DNA of 64,000 bases from Campylobacter concisus (GCF_003048595.2 NZ_CP049270.1:1798001-1862000), one strand, 5' to 3'; shown: positions 8,722 through 17,931, counted from the stretch's first letter. Notes: a model not told the origin generated them from the letters alone. Made by a program: numbers and translations.

Positions 8722-8868
8722 CTAGATACTTAGTCTTTTGCCTGACGCTGTCGCACCTTCAAGCGTGCTTAGCGTTAGCGAATCGTTGTCTGGGTTTAGT
8801 AGTCTATCAAGAGCGGCGCAACTGGTTTTCATGAGCTTAGTCACCTTTGTTTTGGCTGTACTGTACAT
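8722..8868 (-). pseudogene. Fragment of an HTH antitoxin-like regulator
   Basis: A 48-residue frame whose second half, AALDRLLNPDNDSLTLSTLE followed by GATASGKRLSI, resembles the C-terminal part of XRE-type antitoxin repressors (usual form: ALDRLLDPDNTSVTLSTLER). The N-terminal HTH helices are mostly missing and an in-frame TAG lies a few codons upstream of the ATG at 8868. Probably a remnant, though a short peptide could still be made. It lies just beyond vapC in the island. Confidence 0.5.
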
Positions 8869-8930
8869 TCCAGCTTTAAGCTAACCTCTGATATAACCAA
8901 CAAAAGGCTTTACATTTACTGTATATTATA

Positions 8931-9338
8931 TCAAACGCTCCAATTTTCCATCCTAAGCTCGCTTATATCTTTAAAATCTTTTTCATTATTCGTAACTAAA
9001 ACAAGATCATTACTAAGCGCTACGGCGGCAATCAGCATATCCATATCGCCTATCCTTCTATTTTTATTTTTCATCTCAAGCCTTATTTTACCGTAGCTTG
9101 CTGCGTTTTTGCTCGTAAAATCCAAAACGCCGAAATTTGAGATAAAATCGCCCATGAGTTTTAAATTTAGCTCTTTTTGAGTAGAATTTTCTATACCGTA
9201 AAACATTTCGGCTACCGTTATACTGGAAATAAAAATATCCTTTTTGCCATATCTAGTTAAATGGCCTAGTATATTTTGACTGTAAGGCTCGGCGTTAGAA
9301 ATCAAGTAACTACAAATATTGGTATCGAGCAAAAACAT
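8931..9338 (-). CDS. vapC: VapC-type PIN-domain ribonuclease toxin
   Basis: A 135-residue PIN-domain protein. Acidic active-site residues are visible as Asp5 (FLLDTN), Glu44 (TVAEM), Asp98 and Asp100 (IGDMDMLIAA), with a later VTNNEKDF motif. VapC toxins are Mg2+-dependent RNases, often cutting initiator tRNA or 23S rRNA; the target here is unknown. The start abuts the vapB stop, the usual antitoxin-toxin operon order. Part of the tRNA-Ser island, where such a module may favour retention. Confidence 0.9.
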   Translation of the reverse strand: MFLLDTNICSYLISNAEPYSQNILGHLTRYGKKDIFISSITVAEMFYGIENSTQKELNLKLMGDFISNFGVLDFTSKNAASYGKIRLEMKNKNRRIGDMDMLIAAVALSNDLVLVTNNEKDFKDISELRMENWSV

Positions 9339-9589
9339 TATTTAAATCCGAAATTTCGCTCTTGCGGCAAGCTTTGCTCGGCTCTTTCAAATTTAACTCC
9401 AGCATCTTTCAACTCATTTAAAGTCTTAAATAGTCCGCTCCATTCATCATCTTTAACCGGGGTTAAAACCACTTCGTTATTATCAAAACTCTTTAGTATA
9501 AACTCTTTGACGTTGTCTAAATTTAGGCTTTTTGGAAGCCTTAGTGCCAAAGAATTACCGCTTTTGAATACTTTTAATCTAGCCTGCAT
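9338..9589 (-). CDS. vapB: VapB-type antitoxin (AbrB/SpoVT fold)
   Basis: An 83-residue antitoxin starting MQARLKVFKSGNSLALRLPK, a typical AbrB-like DNA-binding N-terminus. The C-terminal half (WSGLFKTLNELKDAG) should wrap the VapC active site. I chose ATG 9589, preceded by AAAGG, over an upstream in-frame start because homology begins here. It shares its last base with vapC. Expected to repress its own promoter with VapC through the palindrome just upstream. Confidence 0.88.
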   Translation of the reverse strand: MQARLKVFKSGNSLALRLPKSLNLDNVKEFILKSFDNNEVVLTPVKDDEWSGLFKTLNELKDAGVKFERAEQSLPQERNFGFK

Positions 9590-9603
9590 TATTACAACCT
9601 TTC

Positions 9604-9627
9604 GTATATATTTTTCTAAGTATATAC
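9604..9627 (-). promoter_or_regulatory. Inverted repeat upstream of vapB, likely VapBC operator
   Basis: GTATATA and TATATAC arms separated by 10 bases, starting 15 bases before the vapB ATG. Position and symmetry fit the autoregulatory operator of vapBC operons. Not proven. Confidence 0.5.
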
Positions 9628-9891
9628 TGAACAAGATAAAAATATTCTTATATTTTGCTCGTTTATAGTATCAGCATTGCAATGTTTTTTTGATAAATCT
9701 TATGCAAAAGATAAAAAGTAAGAATGGATAAAAGTGTGGAGCAAATAGCGTTAAGAGCGTTTTTGTATAGGTATGGACGTAAGGTAAAAAACGGGAACTT
9801 AAAATGCAAAAATCTAGGCATTTTTCGCATTTTGAAATCCAAACTTCAATTTGCCTCAAAAACTTCAAAACCCCTTTAAATCACGCCTTTT

Positions 9892-10464
9892 CTGATATGC
9901 GCTACGGCTCCGCACGTAAACTGCCCGGGCTGGGGAACTTACTTTAACATCGACGGTGCAGATGTCTGGGATATAGAGCTTAGCGCAGACTACGACTACT
10001 AAAAAATATAAATTTGCGCGGCAACTACACATACAACAACTCCAAAATCAAAACCGGCGACCCAACGATCAATACCCCCAAACGGCCCGGTTAAATTTAG
10101 CCAGACCAATCTTAGCCGATTAGACGGCAAATCTCTGACCGCAACGCCCGAACACGCGGCAAATTTGACGCTTACGTATAAGCCTATCGCAAGCGTGAGC
10201 ACCTTTGCCCAAGCAAACTACGAGAGGGAGCTAACTAGCATCAAATTCAGCCCCGGTAATAAAGTAAGCGAAAACGACAAGAAGCTTTTTACCGTCGATT
10301 TGGGTGCCAGCTGGGAGGTAAATAAAAATCTAAGCTTAAATTTGACCGCCTACAATATCTTTGATAATATCCGCTACGACGAGGGAATGGCCGATGACGG
10401 CAACTACTACTGGTATCCCGAAGAGGGCAGGAGATTTTGGTTTAAGGTAAGCGCGAAGTGGTAA
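9892..10464 (+). pseudogene. 3' remnant of a TonB-dependent receptor
   Basis: Three consecutive frames together read the C-terminal barrel of a TonB-dependent receptor: HVNCPGWGTYFNIDGADVWD, then NLRGNYTYNNSKIKTGD, then LTATPEHAANLTLTYKP, ending RFWFKVSAKW with an aromatic terminus. A two-base insertion near 10000 (creating TAA) and a one-base shift near 10090 break the frame. The plug and N-terminal half are missing. The last 300 bases (10165-10464) remain open. Base composition is richer in G+C than the flanks. It lies directly before an IroE-like esterase, suggesting a former siderophore receptor-esterase pair. The 250 bases between vapB and this fragment hold nothing recognisable. Confidence 0.75.
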
Positions 10465-11303
10465 GGGCCGTTAAATTATTTTTGGGAGCTTTGATTATGA
10501 TTGCTGCAGCCAGCGCAAAGCCTACTCAGTACATAGAGCCGATAGATGAAAGCGTTTATCGGCTTTTTGATGTTAAATACTCCATAGTAGAAAGCGCGGG
10601 TGGAGAAATATATAAAATTTTTCAAGCCGTCCCGAAAAACCGCAACGTTTATCCAAAAACGATTTTTATGCTCGATGCGAATGCGCAATTTTCCATGCTG
10701 CTTAATTTATTTAAAAATTTTACTTCTAGCGGTAGCGTACCGCTTATCATAGGCGTCGGATACGATACGCCATTAGCTTACGATACCGCAAGGCGAACAA
10801 AGGACTTAACGCCTTTAGCTCAAGGTAACGAATACGAGCAAGGCGGCAATGCAGACAAATTTTATAAATTTATAAAAGAGAGGCTATTGCCGTTTATATA
10901 TAAAGAATACGATATAAAAAATAGCAAAAAAATATTTTATGGCCACTCTTTTGACGGACTATTTTTAGTTTATTCGCTTCTACAAAACGACGGTATATTT
11001 GATGAGTTTTTTATAGCTTCTCCGTCTCTTTGGTGGGGAGATTCAAAAATTCTAAAGGACGCCTTAGATAACGACGGCAAGCTAAAAATTAGATTAAAGG
11101 CGAGTCTTATAAGAATTAGCGTAGGAGAATTAGAAAAAAGAGCGAGCAAAACGGACAAAGAAAATATACTAAAAGCGGCAGATCTCGCTGAATTTCTGAA
11201 AAAGTCGGGCGTCAAATACGAATTTAAAATCTACGAAGGACAAGGACACGGCGACGTAATACCGCTAGTGCTAAAAGATATCGTAAGGCATGTAAGCGAA
11301 TAA
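10458..11303 (+). CDS. Exported IroE/Fes-like alpha/beta-hydrolase (putative siderophore esterase)
   Basis: A 281-residue protein with a likely signal peptide (LFLGALIMIAAASA) and an esterase-D/IroE-type alpha/beta-hydrolase fold. Nucleophile motif YGHSFDGLF and likely catalytic His in EGQGHGDV. IroE and Fes enzymes cleave ferric siderophore esters to release iron, and the adjacent receptor remnant fits that role, but the substrate is unknown. The GTG start overlaps the receptor stop; a later start such as ATG 10497 is possible. G+C-richer than core genes. No terminator is obvious before the hairpin-rich repeat downstream. Confidence 0.75.
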   Translation: MVRAVKLFLGALIMIAAASAKPTQYIEPIDESVYRLFDVKYSIVESAGGEIYKIFQAVPKNRNVYPKTIFMLDANAQFSMLLNLFKNFTSSGSVPLIIGVGYDTPLAYDTARRTKDLTPLAQGNEYEQGGNADKFYKFIKERLLPFIYKEYDIKNSKKIFYGHSFDGLFLVYSLLQNDGIFDEFFIASPSLWWGDSKILKDALDNDGKLKIRLKASLIRISVGELEKRASKTDKENILKAADLAEFLKKSGVKYEFKIYEGQGHGDVIPLVLKDIVRHVSE

Positions 11304-11472
11304 TTTAAACCCACAGATAGATATTGATTAAAAGATTTTAGAGGCAATTCTTTTTTTAATATCTAAATTTATACCAAAATACCGAATAGAAAAACAAAAG
11401 TAAATTTTTCTATAAACTCTAATTCGCTTGAATTTAATAAAAACAACATCTACATATGGTAATATGTTAATA

Positions 11473-11655
11473 CTTACAGTAAACTCAAATGAGTTTGCTG
11501 TAAGGTCTTAGCAGACGGCCGATATTTTTCTTTTGCTCGGCCAAAGAAAAATATAAAAGCTTAGACGAAACTTTATCAATCAAAAAATGATTTTTTGTCA
11601 ATAAAACGTCTAAGTTTTTCTTCGGAAGCTTTTAACGATCATTCGTTAAAAGCTT
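11473..11655. repeat. Multi-hairpin repeat element, copy 1 (inverted relative to 18200-18361)
   Basis: Four stems in a row in an otherwise gene-free 534-base gap (11304-11837). Stem 1: 11473-11504, 14 bp with one G-T pair. Stem 2: 11522-11533 with 11543-11554, 12 bp perfect. Stem 3: CTTAGACG 11560-11567 with 11607-11614, enclosing A/T-rich inner pairing. Stem 4: 11626-11637 with 11644-11655, 12 bp perfect. Read on the minus strand, 11473-11617 aligns with 18200-18331 on the plus strand, including the identical block GCTAAGACCTTACAGCAA. Could be a structured RNA, a REP-like unit or the end of a mobile element. Confidence 0.75.
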
Positions 11656-11837
11656 ATAAATGCTTCCTATTTGCAAGCATAGGCGTACAATATACGCCTT
11701 GGTAAGCACTACTGCTAATTTGAGCATATTTTATTTTATATGTGGTCATATCAAATTTGTTATAGTCCCACTAGAAATATTATCTTAACAGGCTTTTGAG
11801 AGCCGTCTACGGCAAATTTTTAGACAACCTTGCAAAA

Positions 11838-12749
11838 TCAATAATAATATTTTCTATTTTTCATCAAATTTTTGGGTGCCGTGCCGTAATAATCGCAAAA
11901 AAGCTTGCTGAAGTGGCTTTGATTTTTAAAGCCCGTCGCAGCCGAAATTTCGGCGATATTTAGCTCCGAGCCTTGCAGCATCGCCAGCGCTCGCTTCATC
12001 CGCTCTTCGCGCAAAAATTCGTAAGGAGTTTGCCCAAACAAACTTCTAAAGCCGACTTTAAGTTTAAATTCGTTCAGCCGCACCTGTTTTGAGAGCTCTT
12101 TTATAGACGGCGGATTTTTAATATCCATGCTTAAAATTTGCCTGGCTTTTTGTAGCGCGTTTTTGTCCGCTTCGTCTAGTATAACATGCTTATTTGGGTA
12201 TTTTAGGTGGCTAAATTCGTTATAAATAAGCTCTAAAATTTTACTTTCTAAAAGCAGTCTTTCAAGCGGCTCGTCGGCGTTTATCGATAAAATTTGGTTT
12301 AATAAAATTTTATTTACGGCGCAGGTGTCGTTTTGCGAAACGAGTTTGTTTGCGCCAAGCTCGATAAGATCGCCGAAATTTGCACTCATAAACGAGTTTT
12401 CTAGGAATAAATTTATTCCCGCGTGCGCGCCGCCGTAAATCTCTTGATCCGAGCTTGGTAGATCGACCGAGCTGATCGTGGATAGTCCGCTTTTGTATTC
12501 GATTTTGCCATTCGCCGAGCTTAGGCTGATGCCTCCTTGTAGGGTGAAATTTATAAAGCAACCCCGCAAAGCGTGAAAATCGCCGACTATTTTGGTGTCG
12601 TCTTTAGCGTCCATTTTTATCGTGCCGAAGGCTATTTCATCGCTTAGCGCGATATTTTTGGCGCGGATTTTGACGCCAAGACCAGCCAAAACTCCATCTT
12701 CGCTGCTATTAAATTTATCCATAAAAACGTCTGCGGATACCGTGCGCAA
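11838..12749 (-). CDS. AraC-family transcriptional regulator (PchR-like)
   Basis: A 303-residue regulator with a divergent N-terminal ligand/oligomerisation part and two C-terminal helix-turn-helix motifs (KELSKQVRLNEFKLKVGFR and IAEISAATGFKNQSHFSKLF, then GTAPKNLMKNR). PchR-type regulators switch on siderophore receptor genes when the ferric siderophore is present. It is divergent from a TonB receptor across 113 bases, which fits that role. The TTG start at 12749 has AAAGGA about six bases upstream; ATG 12722 is the alternative. G+C-richer than the core genes. Confidence 0.85.
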   Translation of the reverse strand: MRTVSADVFMDKFNSSEDGVLAGLGVKIRAKNIALSDEIAFGTIKMDAKDDTKIVGDFHALRGCFINFTLQGGISLSSANGKIEYKSGLSTISSVDLPSSDQEIYGGAHAGINLFLENSFMSANFGDLIELGANKLVSQNDTCAVNKILLNQILSINADEPLERLLLESKILELIYNEFSHLKYPNKHVILDEADKNALQKARQILSMDIKNPPSIKELSKQVRLNEFKLKVGFRSLFGQTPYEFLREERMKRALAMLQGSELNIAEISAATGFKNQSHFSKLFCDYYGTAPKNLMKNRKYYY

Positions 12750-12797
12750 ATTTTTCCTTTAAATATAAAAATAAATCCGTCATTTGTAAATTTTGGA

Positions 12798-12814
12798 TTG
12801 ATAATAAATATCAA
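12798..12814. promoter_or_regulatory. Fur-box-like palindrome between the AraC regulator and TonB receptor
   Basis: TTGATA-ATAAA-TATCAA, an inverted repeat in the divergent promoter region, followed by a possible -10 (TATTAT) for the receptor. Either Fur or the AraC protein could bind it. Assigned by position only. Confidence 0.4.
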
Positions 12815-12862
12815 AACTATTATACTATCCTTGAAGTAAAGAAATTATAAAAGGAGTCTAAA

Positions 12863-14818
12863 GTGAGAAAAATTTTGATTTTAAGCGCGGTTGCGACGCT
12901 AGCGATAGCAGCTCCTGACGTTATGTTGGAAGAAGTCAGCGTATCGGCTCAAAAGATCGATGAAAACGCTAGCGAGGTAGCGGCTGCGGTGAGCGTGCTG
13001 GACGAAAAAGAGTTGCGGCTTAGAGAAACAAAAGATCTAAACGGGCTTAGGAGCGTATCGTCAAATTTATCGTTTTTGCAAGGCGGAGGTATTTCGCTTT
13101 TTATCATGCGCGGCGTTACGAGCGATTACGCATTTGATAGCCCAAACGTCGGGCTCTATCTTGACGGCGTGAGCTATCTTGGCACTTACGGTAACTACGT
13201 ATTTTTAGAGGATATCGAGCGCATCGAGATCCTAAAAGGGCCTCAAAGCGCGCTTTACGGCAAAAATGCTTACGCCGGCGTGATAAATGCAGTCTCCAAA
13301 GCCCCGACAAACGAACCGCAAGCTAAGATCGGGCTAAAACTGGGCAAAGATAGTCTGCGAAGCATTAGCTTTAGTGCAGGCGGAGCAATAGTAAAGGATA
13401 AATTTCTGGCTAGTTTTACAGGTTTTAGCGAAAAGAAAAACGGTTTTATGTATAACGAAAATTTAAACAAAAGCGACGACTACAAAGATGCCCTTTACGG
13501 CAAAATTTATTTTAGATTTTTGCCTACGGATGAGCTTACGGTAGATCTTATTCAAAATCATTACAAGATAGCTAACGGTGCGCAAAGATCAAATCTGCCT
13601 AACGCGACCGATAGAACGCGTTATGCTAACGGCATAGAAGGCAAGGAAAATGCCAAAAACTACGAAGCATCGCTCAAAGCCGAATATAGATTTAGTGATT
13701 ATGCGCTCACTTCGCTTACGACTTTTAGGGATTATAAAAACGACAGTAGTTACGACGGTGATCATCGCCCCGCGTCCTTGTTGGATGTGTATTACAAAGA
13801 GGATAGAAAGGATTTTACGCAGGAGTTTAGATTTAGCGCCGATAACGCGTATGGCAAATTCGTCCTAGGTGCTGCGGCGGGCGCTACGCAAAGAGACGTG
13901 CGAAGTAGCGTAAACAGCGTGATGTTCGGCGGTATTCGCTCGCTGCAAAATAACAAAACCAGAAGTAAAAACTACGGCGTTTTTACGCATAATGAAATTT
14001 ATCTGCCGCTTGATTTTTCGGTTATTTTGGGAGCTAGATTCGACAAAGATAGGGTCAAATTTCAAAACCGCATGAGGGGTGAAAATTTAAGCGATTCATA
14101 TAGCGCGCTATCGCCTAAGATTGGGCTAAAGTATGCTATAAACGACGAGGTTACGGCGTATGCGAGCGTATCTAAGGGTTATAAGCCGGGCGGTTTTTGG
14201 GCCGCCTCGCCTACGTCTAAAAAATGGTACGATAAAGAGACTATGGCTAGCTACGAAGTCGGCGTAAAAGGGGCTTGGGAGCGGTTTGAACTAGGCGCCG
14301 CCGTTTTTCGCGCCGATATCAAAAACAAGCAAGTAGTAAGCGTCATCGTAGCGCCTAATATTACGGTGGCAGAGAACGCCGGCAAGGCTCGCTCTCAGGG
14401 CTTTGAGTTTGACGCCGCAACGCTTTTAACGGATGGATTAAAGCTTAGCGCAAATTTGGGATATGCAAAAAGCGTTTTTAAAGACTATAAAGACGCACAG
14501 GGCGATTATAGCGGTAAATACGTATATTACGCGCCAAGGCTAACTTATGGCGCAGGGCTTTCGTATGAGGCTCCAAGCGGATTTTACGCGGCGGCATTTT
14601 TGCGAGGACAGAGCAAATTTTATACCGACAAGGCCAATGTCGTAGAAAATGCGGGCTACGCGACCGTCGATGCAAAAGTAGGCTTTAATCACAAAAATAC
14701 CAACGTTTATATTTACGCTAATAATCTTTTCGACAAAGATCACGACGTAAAATACGCCACGATGCACTACCTGTCCGACCCTCGCGAGATCGGCGTAAAA
14801 TTCGAGTATAAATTTTAA
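12863..14818 (+). CDS. TonB-dependent outer-membrane receptor (putative ferric-siderophore)
   Basis: A 651-residue receptor with signal peptide (MRKILILSAVATLAIAAPD), TonB-box region, plug domain (SNLSFLQGGGISLFIMRGV; VGLYLDGVSYLG; IERIEILKGPQSALYGKNAY) and a 22-strand barrel ending in KFEYKF with a terminal Phe. The GTG start has GGAGTCTAAA before it. Transport across the outer membrane is powered by TonB-ExbBD, not encoded here. Divergent from the AraC gene and followed eight bases later by a hydrolase, it forms the core of a siderophore-type uptake cassette. The exact ligand cannot be read from sequence. G+C-rich relative to the chromosome. Confidence 0.9.
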   Translation: MRKILILSAVATLAIAAPDVMLEEVSVSAQKIDENASEVAAAVSVLDEKELRLRETKDLNGLRSVSSNLSFLQGGGISLFIMRGVTSDYAFDSPNVGLYLDGVSYLGTYGNYVFLEDIERIEILKGPQSALYGKNAYAGVINAVSKAPTNEPQAKIGLKLGKDSLRSISFSAGGAIVKDKFLASFTGFSEKKNGFMYNENLNKSDDYKDALYGKIYFRFLPTDELTVDLIQNHYKIANGAQRSNLPNATDRTRYANGIEGKENAKNYEASLKAEYRFSDYALTSLTTFRDYKNDSSYDGDHRPASLLDVYYKEDRKDFTQEFRFSADNAYGKFVLGAAAGATQRDVRSSVNSVMFGGIRSLQNNKTRSKNYGVFTHNEIYLPLDFSVILGARFDKDRVKFQNRMRGENLSDSYSALSPKIGLKYAINDEVTAYASVSKGYKPGGFWAASPTSKKWYDKETMASYEVGVKGAWERFELGAAVFRADIKNKQVVSVIVAPNITVAENAGKARSQGFEFDAATLLTDGLKLSANLGYAKSVFKDYKDAQGDYSGKYVYYAPRLTYGAGLSYEAPSGFYAAAFLRGQSKFYTDKANVVENAGYATVDAKVGFNHKNTNVYIYANNLFDKDHDVKYATMHYLSDPREIGVKFEYKF

Positions 14819-14826
14819 GGAAAAAG

Positions 14827-15588
14827 ATGAAAAATTTTAAATTTAAAAGCGGCGAAAATCTAAGCTACGAGGACTTAGGTAGCGATTTTAAGGATGTTTT
14901 GGTTTATCACCATCCGCTGATGATTTTTCCGCAAAATACCTTGATAAATTTCTGCGAGAAAAATCAAATAAGGCTCGTTTTAATATACAGAAGCGGGCAT
15001 TTTGACAGCTCGCTTTTTAGCGCGGACGATAGTTTTTTAAAATTCGCCTTACGCTCAAAAGAGCTTTTCAAGGCCTTAAATCTAAGCGAATTTAGCGTGC
15101 TAGGCGAGTCGGTGGGCGCGGCTTACGCCTACGCTACGGCTGTAGCTTGCAAAGAGGCGAAAAAGGTGTTTATACTAAGCGGATTTAACGCCACACCCGA
15201 GCTTTTGACAAGCTACTCCGACTATGCGCACATAAAGGAAATTTACGATTTCGCTTTGCGTAATACTCCTGAAAATACGGCGCAAATGGCGTGGGAAAAA
15301 TACGGCTCGCAGGCTAAGGGTACGCTAAAAGAAGCGATAAAAGCGCAGCTTAACGGCATCGGCTTTGACCTCTGGCTCCAAGCTAGGCCGTGGGGATTTG
15401 AGCTAAAGGATGTCCCTCAAAGCGTGCTTATGTATCACTCCAGGGCCGACGAGGAAGTGCCTTTTGTCGTCGCTTCGCAAGTGTCGAGGATGCTACCAAA
15501 CTGCGAACTAATCGCCGCCCAGGACACGCCTCATCATAGCGCGAAAGCTCTTTTGGATTTTTTAAAGATCATCAAAGAGCGGTTGTAA
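14827..15588 (+). CDS. Cytoplasmic alpha/beta-hydrolase of the siderophore cassette
   Basis: A 253-residue alpha/beta-hydrolase without signal peptide. Nucleophile elbow LGESVGAAYA, likely acid in HSRADEEVP and His in DTPHHSAKA. It follows the receptor by eight bases with GGAAAAAG as ribosome-binding site, so they form one transcript. A plausible role is intracellular cleavage of an imported siderophore to release iron, but a generic esterase is equally compatible. The 294 bases to the next gene hold no ORF. Confidence 0.75.
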   Translation: MKNFKFKSGENLSYEDLGSDFKDVLVYHHPLMIFPQNTLINFCEKNQIRLVLIYRSGHFDSSLFSADDSFLKFALRSKELFKALNLSEFSVLGESVGAAYAYATAVACKEAKKVFILSGFNATPELLTSYSDYAHIKEIYDFALRNTPENTAQMAWEKYGSQAKGTLKEAIKAQLNGIGFDLWLQARPWGFELKDVPQSVLMYHSRADEEVPFVVASQVSRMLPNCELIAAQDTPHHSAKALLDFLKIIKERL

Positions 15589-15882
15589 ATTTGGCTTTTG
15601 CGTAAATTTTAAGAGCTAAATTTGCGCCGTTTTAAGCGTAAATTTAAGCTCGTTTTGCGGTTTTTCTGTTGCGGGCAGGTTTGCTTGATGCGGGATAAAT
15701 TTATCGCCTTTTTTGCGCCAGAGACTTAAATTTGGCCTTGCGTTCAGGTTAAATTGCGTGCGTTTAATCCGCATTGTCGGCACGGGCTAAATCTGCAAAG
15801 CGATTTGCAAAACTCTGCGGAATAAAATTTACGCCGTTTTTTGTACTGGACGGCGACTTAAATCGCACAAAATCGTAATCCG

Positions 15883-17049
15883 CTAGATAAATTTATAAAT
15901 CTTTATAAAATAAACTAGGCTCAAAACGCAAAACGCCGCCGCGCCCAGCACGACCGCTCCGTAACCAAACGTCCCCGCCAAAAGCGTTCCGAGATAAAAC
16001 GAAAATATCTGAAATGTCATATTGAGGCTACTTTGCACGGCGTATTCGCTAGCGGGTCGCCGTCCCGAGGCACGTTGCATCATCATCGTGGAGATTATCG
16101 TCGCTTGCGCCATATATACCGCATACGCCGCGCTCGAAGCAAAAAGTACCGACGCGCGGTCCGTCCAGCCGCCGATAGGTAACCAGATGGCCAGGATGCC
16201 TAGCGTCTGCATCGCTACGGCGTATAAAAAGGCTCTTTTAGCGCCTAGTTTTTTTACCGCAAAGCCCGCCACGAGCGCACCCGCGAAGCCAAATATCGTG
16301 CCGTATATGTGCAAGACCTCGCCGATATCTTCCAGCTTCCAGCCGATATCTACGAGCATCGGGCTAAGCAGTCCAAACGCCGCGCAGATACCGATAGATT
16401 GTACGAAAAGCACGCTAAGCCAAGCCTTTTTGCCCTTAAAAAAGCCAAACATCGCCCTAAAATCCAGCCCCTCGCCGACATTTACGCGCTCAGGCTCTTT
16501 AAAGAAAGCAAGGCTAAGCAAGGAAACCGCTATCAAAGACGTCAAGAATAAATTCGCCTCGCTCCAGCCGAATTTTGCGTAGATTACGAGCGTTAGGCCG
16601 TTACCGGATACGTGTCCTATCAATCCGCCGCTAAGCTTGAGGGCGTTTGTGAAGCTTAAATTCGAACTGTTTGAAATTTTAATAAAAAATGCGTTCGACG
16701 TCATCGTCCAGGTGGCCGAGATAAAGGCCAAAAGCACCGCTAAAGCGATTACGGCAGGTAAATCGTCGCGCGGATTTAGAAGCGAAACCACATATAAAAT
16801 CGCCAAAGTAAGGCACTGAAAGGCTAGGATAATCTTTTTGTAACCGCCTATTTTTAGCGCTATAGCGTCGATAAACGGCGACCACAAAAAAGCCAAAACC
16901 GCGAAAAGTCCAAGCCCTCTAAGCGTGCCGACGCGCTCTAAACTAAAACCGTCTTGACGCAGGATGCTAACGAGCCCCTCGCCGAAAAATCCGATGCAAA
17001 TAAACTGCGCGATGCAAAGGCTAAGCACAGTTAGCGACCTGTAAAGCAA
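15883..17049 (-). CDS. MFS transporter, RhtX/FptX-like siderophore permease candidate
   Basis: A 388-residue major-facilitator protein with about 12 membrane helices. The N-terminal region (SILRQDGFSLERVGTLRGLG, FLWSPFIDAIALKIGGYKK) resembles the RhtX/FptX and AmpG-like single-component importers that carry siderophores over the inner membrane. It converges on the receptor-hydrolase pair, so it would supply the inner-membrane step of the same pathway. The family call is from general resemblance; a drug or muropeptide transporter is possible. G+C-rich, as are its island neighbours. Confidence 0.75.
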   Translation of the reverse strand: MLYRSLTVLSLCIAQFICIGFFGEGLVSILRQDGFSLERVGTLRGLGLFAVLAFLWSPFIDAIALKIGGYKKIILAFQCLTLAILYVVSLLNPRDDLPAVIALAVLLAFISATWTMTSNAFFIKISNSSNLSFTNALKLSGGLIGHVSGNGLTLVIYAKFGWSEANLFLTSLIAVSLLSLAFFKEPERVNVGEGLDFRAMFGFFKGKKAWLSVLFVQSIGICAAFGLLSPMLVDIGWKLEDIGEVLHIYGTIFGFAGALVAGFAVKKLGAKRAFLYAVAMQTLGILAIWLPIGGWTDRASVLFASSAAYAVYMAQATIISTMMMQRASGRRPASEYAVQSSLNMTFQIFSFYLGTLLAGTFGYGAVVLGAAAFCVLSLVYFIKIYKFI

Positions 17050-17061
17050 ATTTATCCTTTA

Positions 17062-17400
17062 ATTTTTTAGTTAGATTATATTTAAATGGATAGGTGTTAT
17101 CAAGAATATTTTGACGTTTAGGGGATAAATTTTTATATTTTAAGAACTTTTGACAAAATTCGGCCGCATTACCAAAGTACAAAAAAGATCTAGGTATACG
17201 CTCAGATTTGGTGTAACCAGCTCGCACATTATATAACTTGGTATATGTTGGCAAAAAAGAAGCTTATTAAATATGCTGACTAAAAATTTTGGTAACTTTA
17301 TATTCGAAATCAAAAACCAATCCAACTAAAAGCCTATTCCTATACTATCTTTGCCGGCTATTTTACTTTTCATTTCATCCTTTATTTCATTTGGCTTGTC
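17062..17400 (-). pseudogene. Decayed coding sequence of unknown origin
   Basis: Minus-strand pieces such as NEIKDEMKSKIAGKDSIGIGF, FDFEYKVTKIFSQHI and KLYNVRAGYTKSERIPRSF read like real protein in successive frames, interrupted by stops at about 17325 and 17270. The pattern hints at a beta-rich secreted or membrane protein. I cannot name the family. It abuts the CHAT fragment on the opposite strand, so a rearrangement joint lies near 17400. Confidence 0.3.
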
Positions 17401-17931
17401 ATCTAGCAACCTACTAAAATTCGGTATTAGAGAAAATGCAAGCGAAGAAAACATACTAGCAGTAAGGTCTCCAAAGATCCTACATATAACTACACACGGA
17501 TACTTCATAAGTGATGAGAACATAACAAACCCTATGCTAAAATCAGGAGTTGCGCTTAGCGGTGCAAATATAGGTATAAAACAACAAACTGGCGAAGGTC
17601 TTGTAATGCACTTAAACTATCTGGACTAAGCCTAGATGGAACCGATCTGGTTGTGCTATCTGCATGCGAAACAGGCCTAGTAGACGTTAAAGACACGAGC
17701 TCTGTGGCAAGTCTGCTTAAGACATTTATACAAGCTGGCTCTAAAAATGTGCTAATGAGCCTGTGGTCTGTAGATGACAGTAGTACGGTGGAGCTAATAA
17801 GAGAATTTTATACCGATACCAAAGGTAATGAAAAGAAATTTAACGAAGTTCTAAGAAATGCAAAGATCAAGATGATCAAGGAAGGCAAACATCCGTTTTA
17901 CTGGGCCGCTTTTATAATGAGCGGAGAGTAA
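17399..17931 (+). pseudogene. CHAT-domain protease fragment, frameshifted
   Basis: C-terminal CHAT (caspase-like) domain: NASEENILAVRSPKILHITT, catalytic His in THGYF, then after a one-base loss near 17605-17608 the frame resumes with SLDGTDLVVLSACETGLVDV, containing the catalytic Cys. The end FYWAAFIMSGE is typical of CHAT domains. The TPR or effector N-terminal part is absent. CHAT proteins act in bacterial defence and cell-death systems, but this copy is truncated and split, so almost certainly inactive. Confidence 0.8.

Noticed and set aside
9671-9868. Minus-strand 65-codon frame in the gap after vapB
   Set aside because: No ribosome-binding site, no recognisable family and Cys/Phe-rich composition typical of chance frames.
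17326-17523. Minus-strand 65-codon frame over the CHAT fragment as one gene
   Set aside because: Its first half is antisense to the CHAT motif; only the last ~20 codons look like real protein and are treated as decayed sequence.
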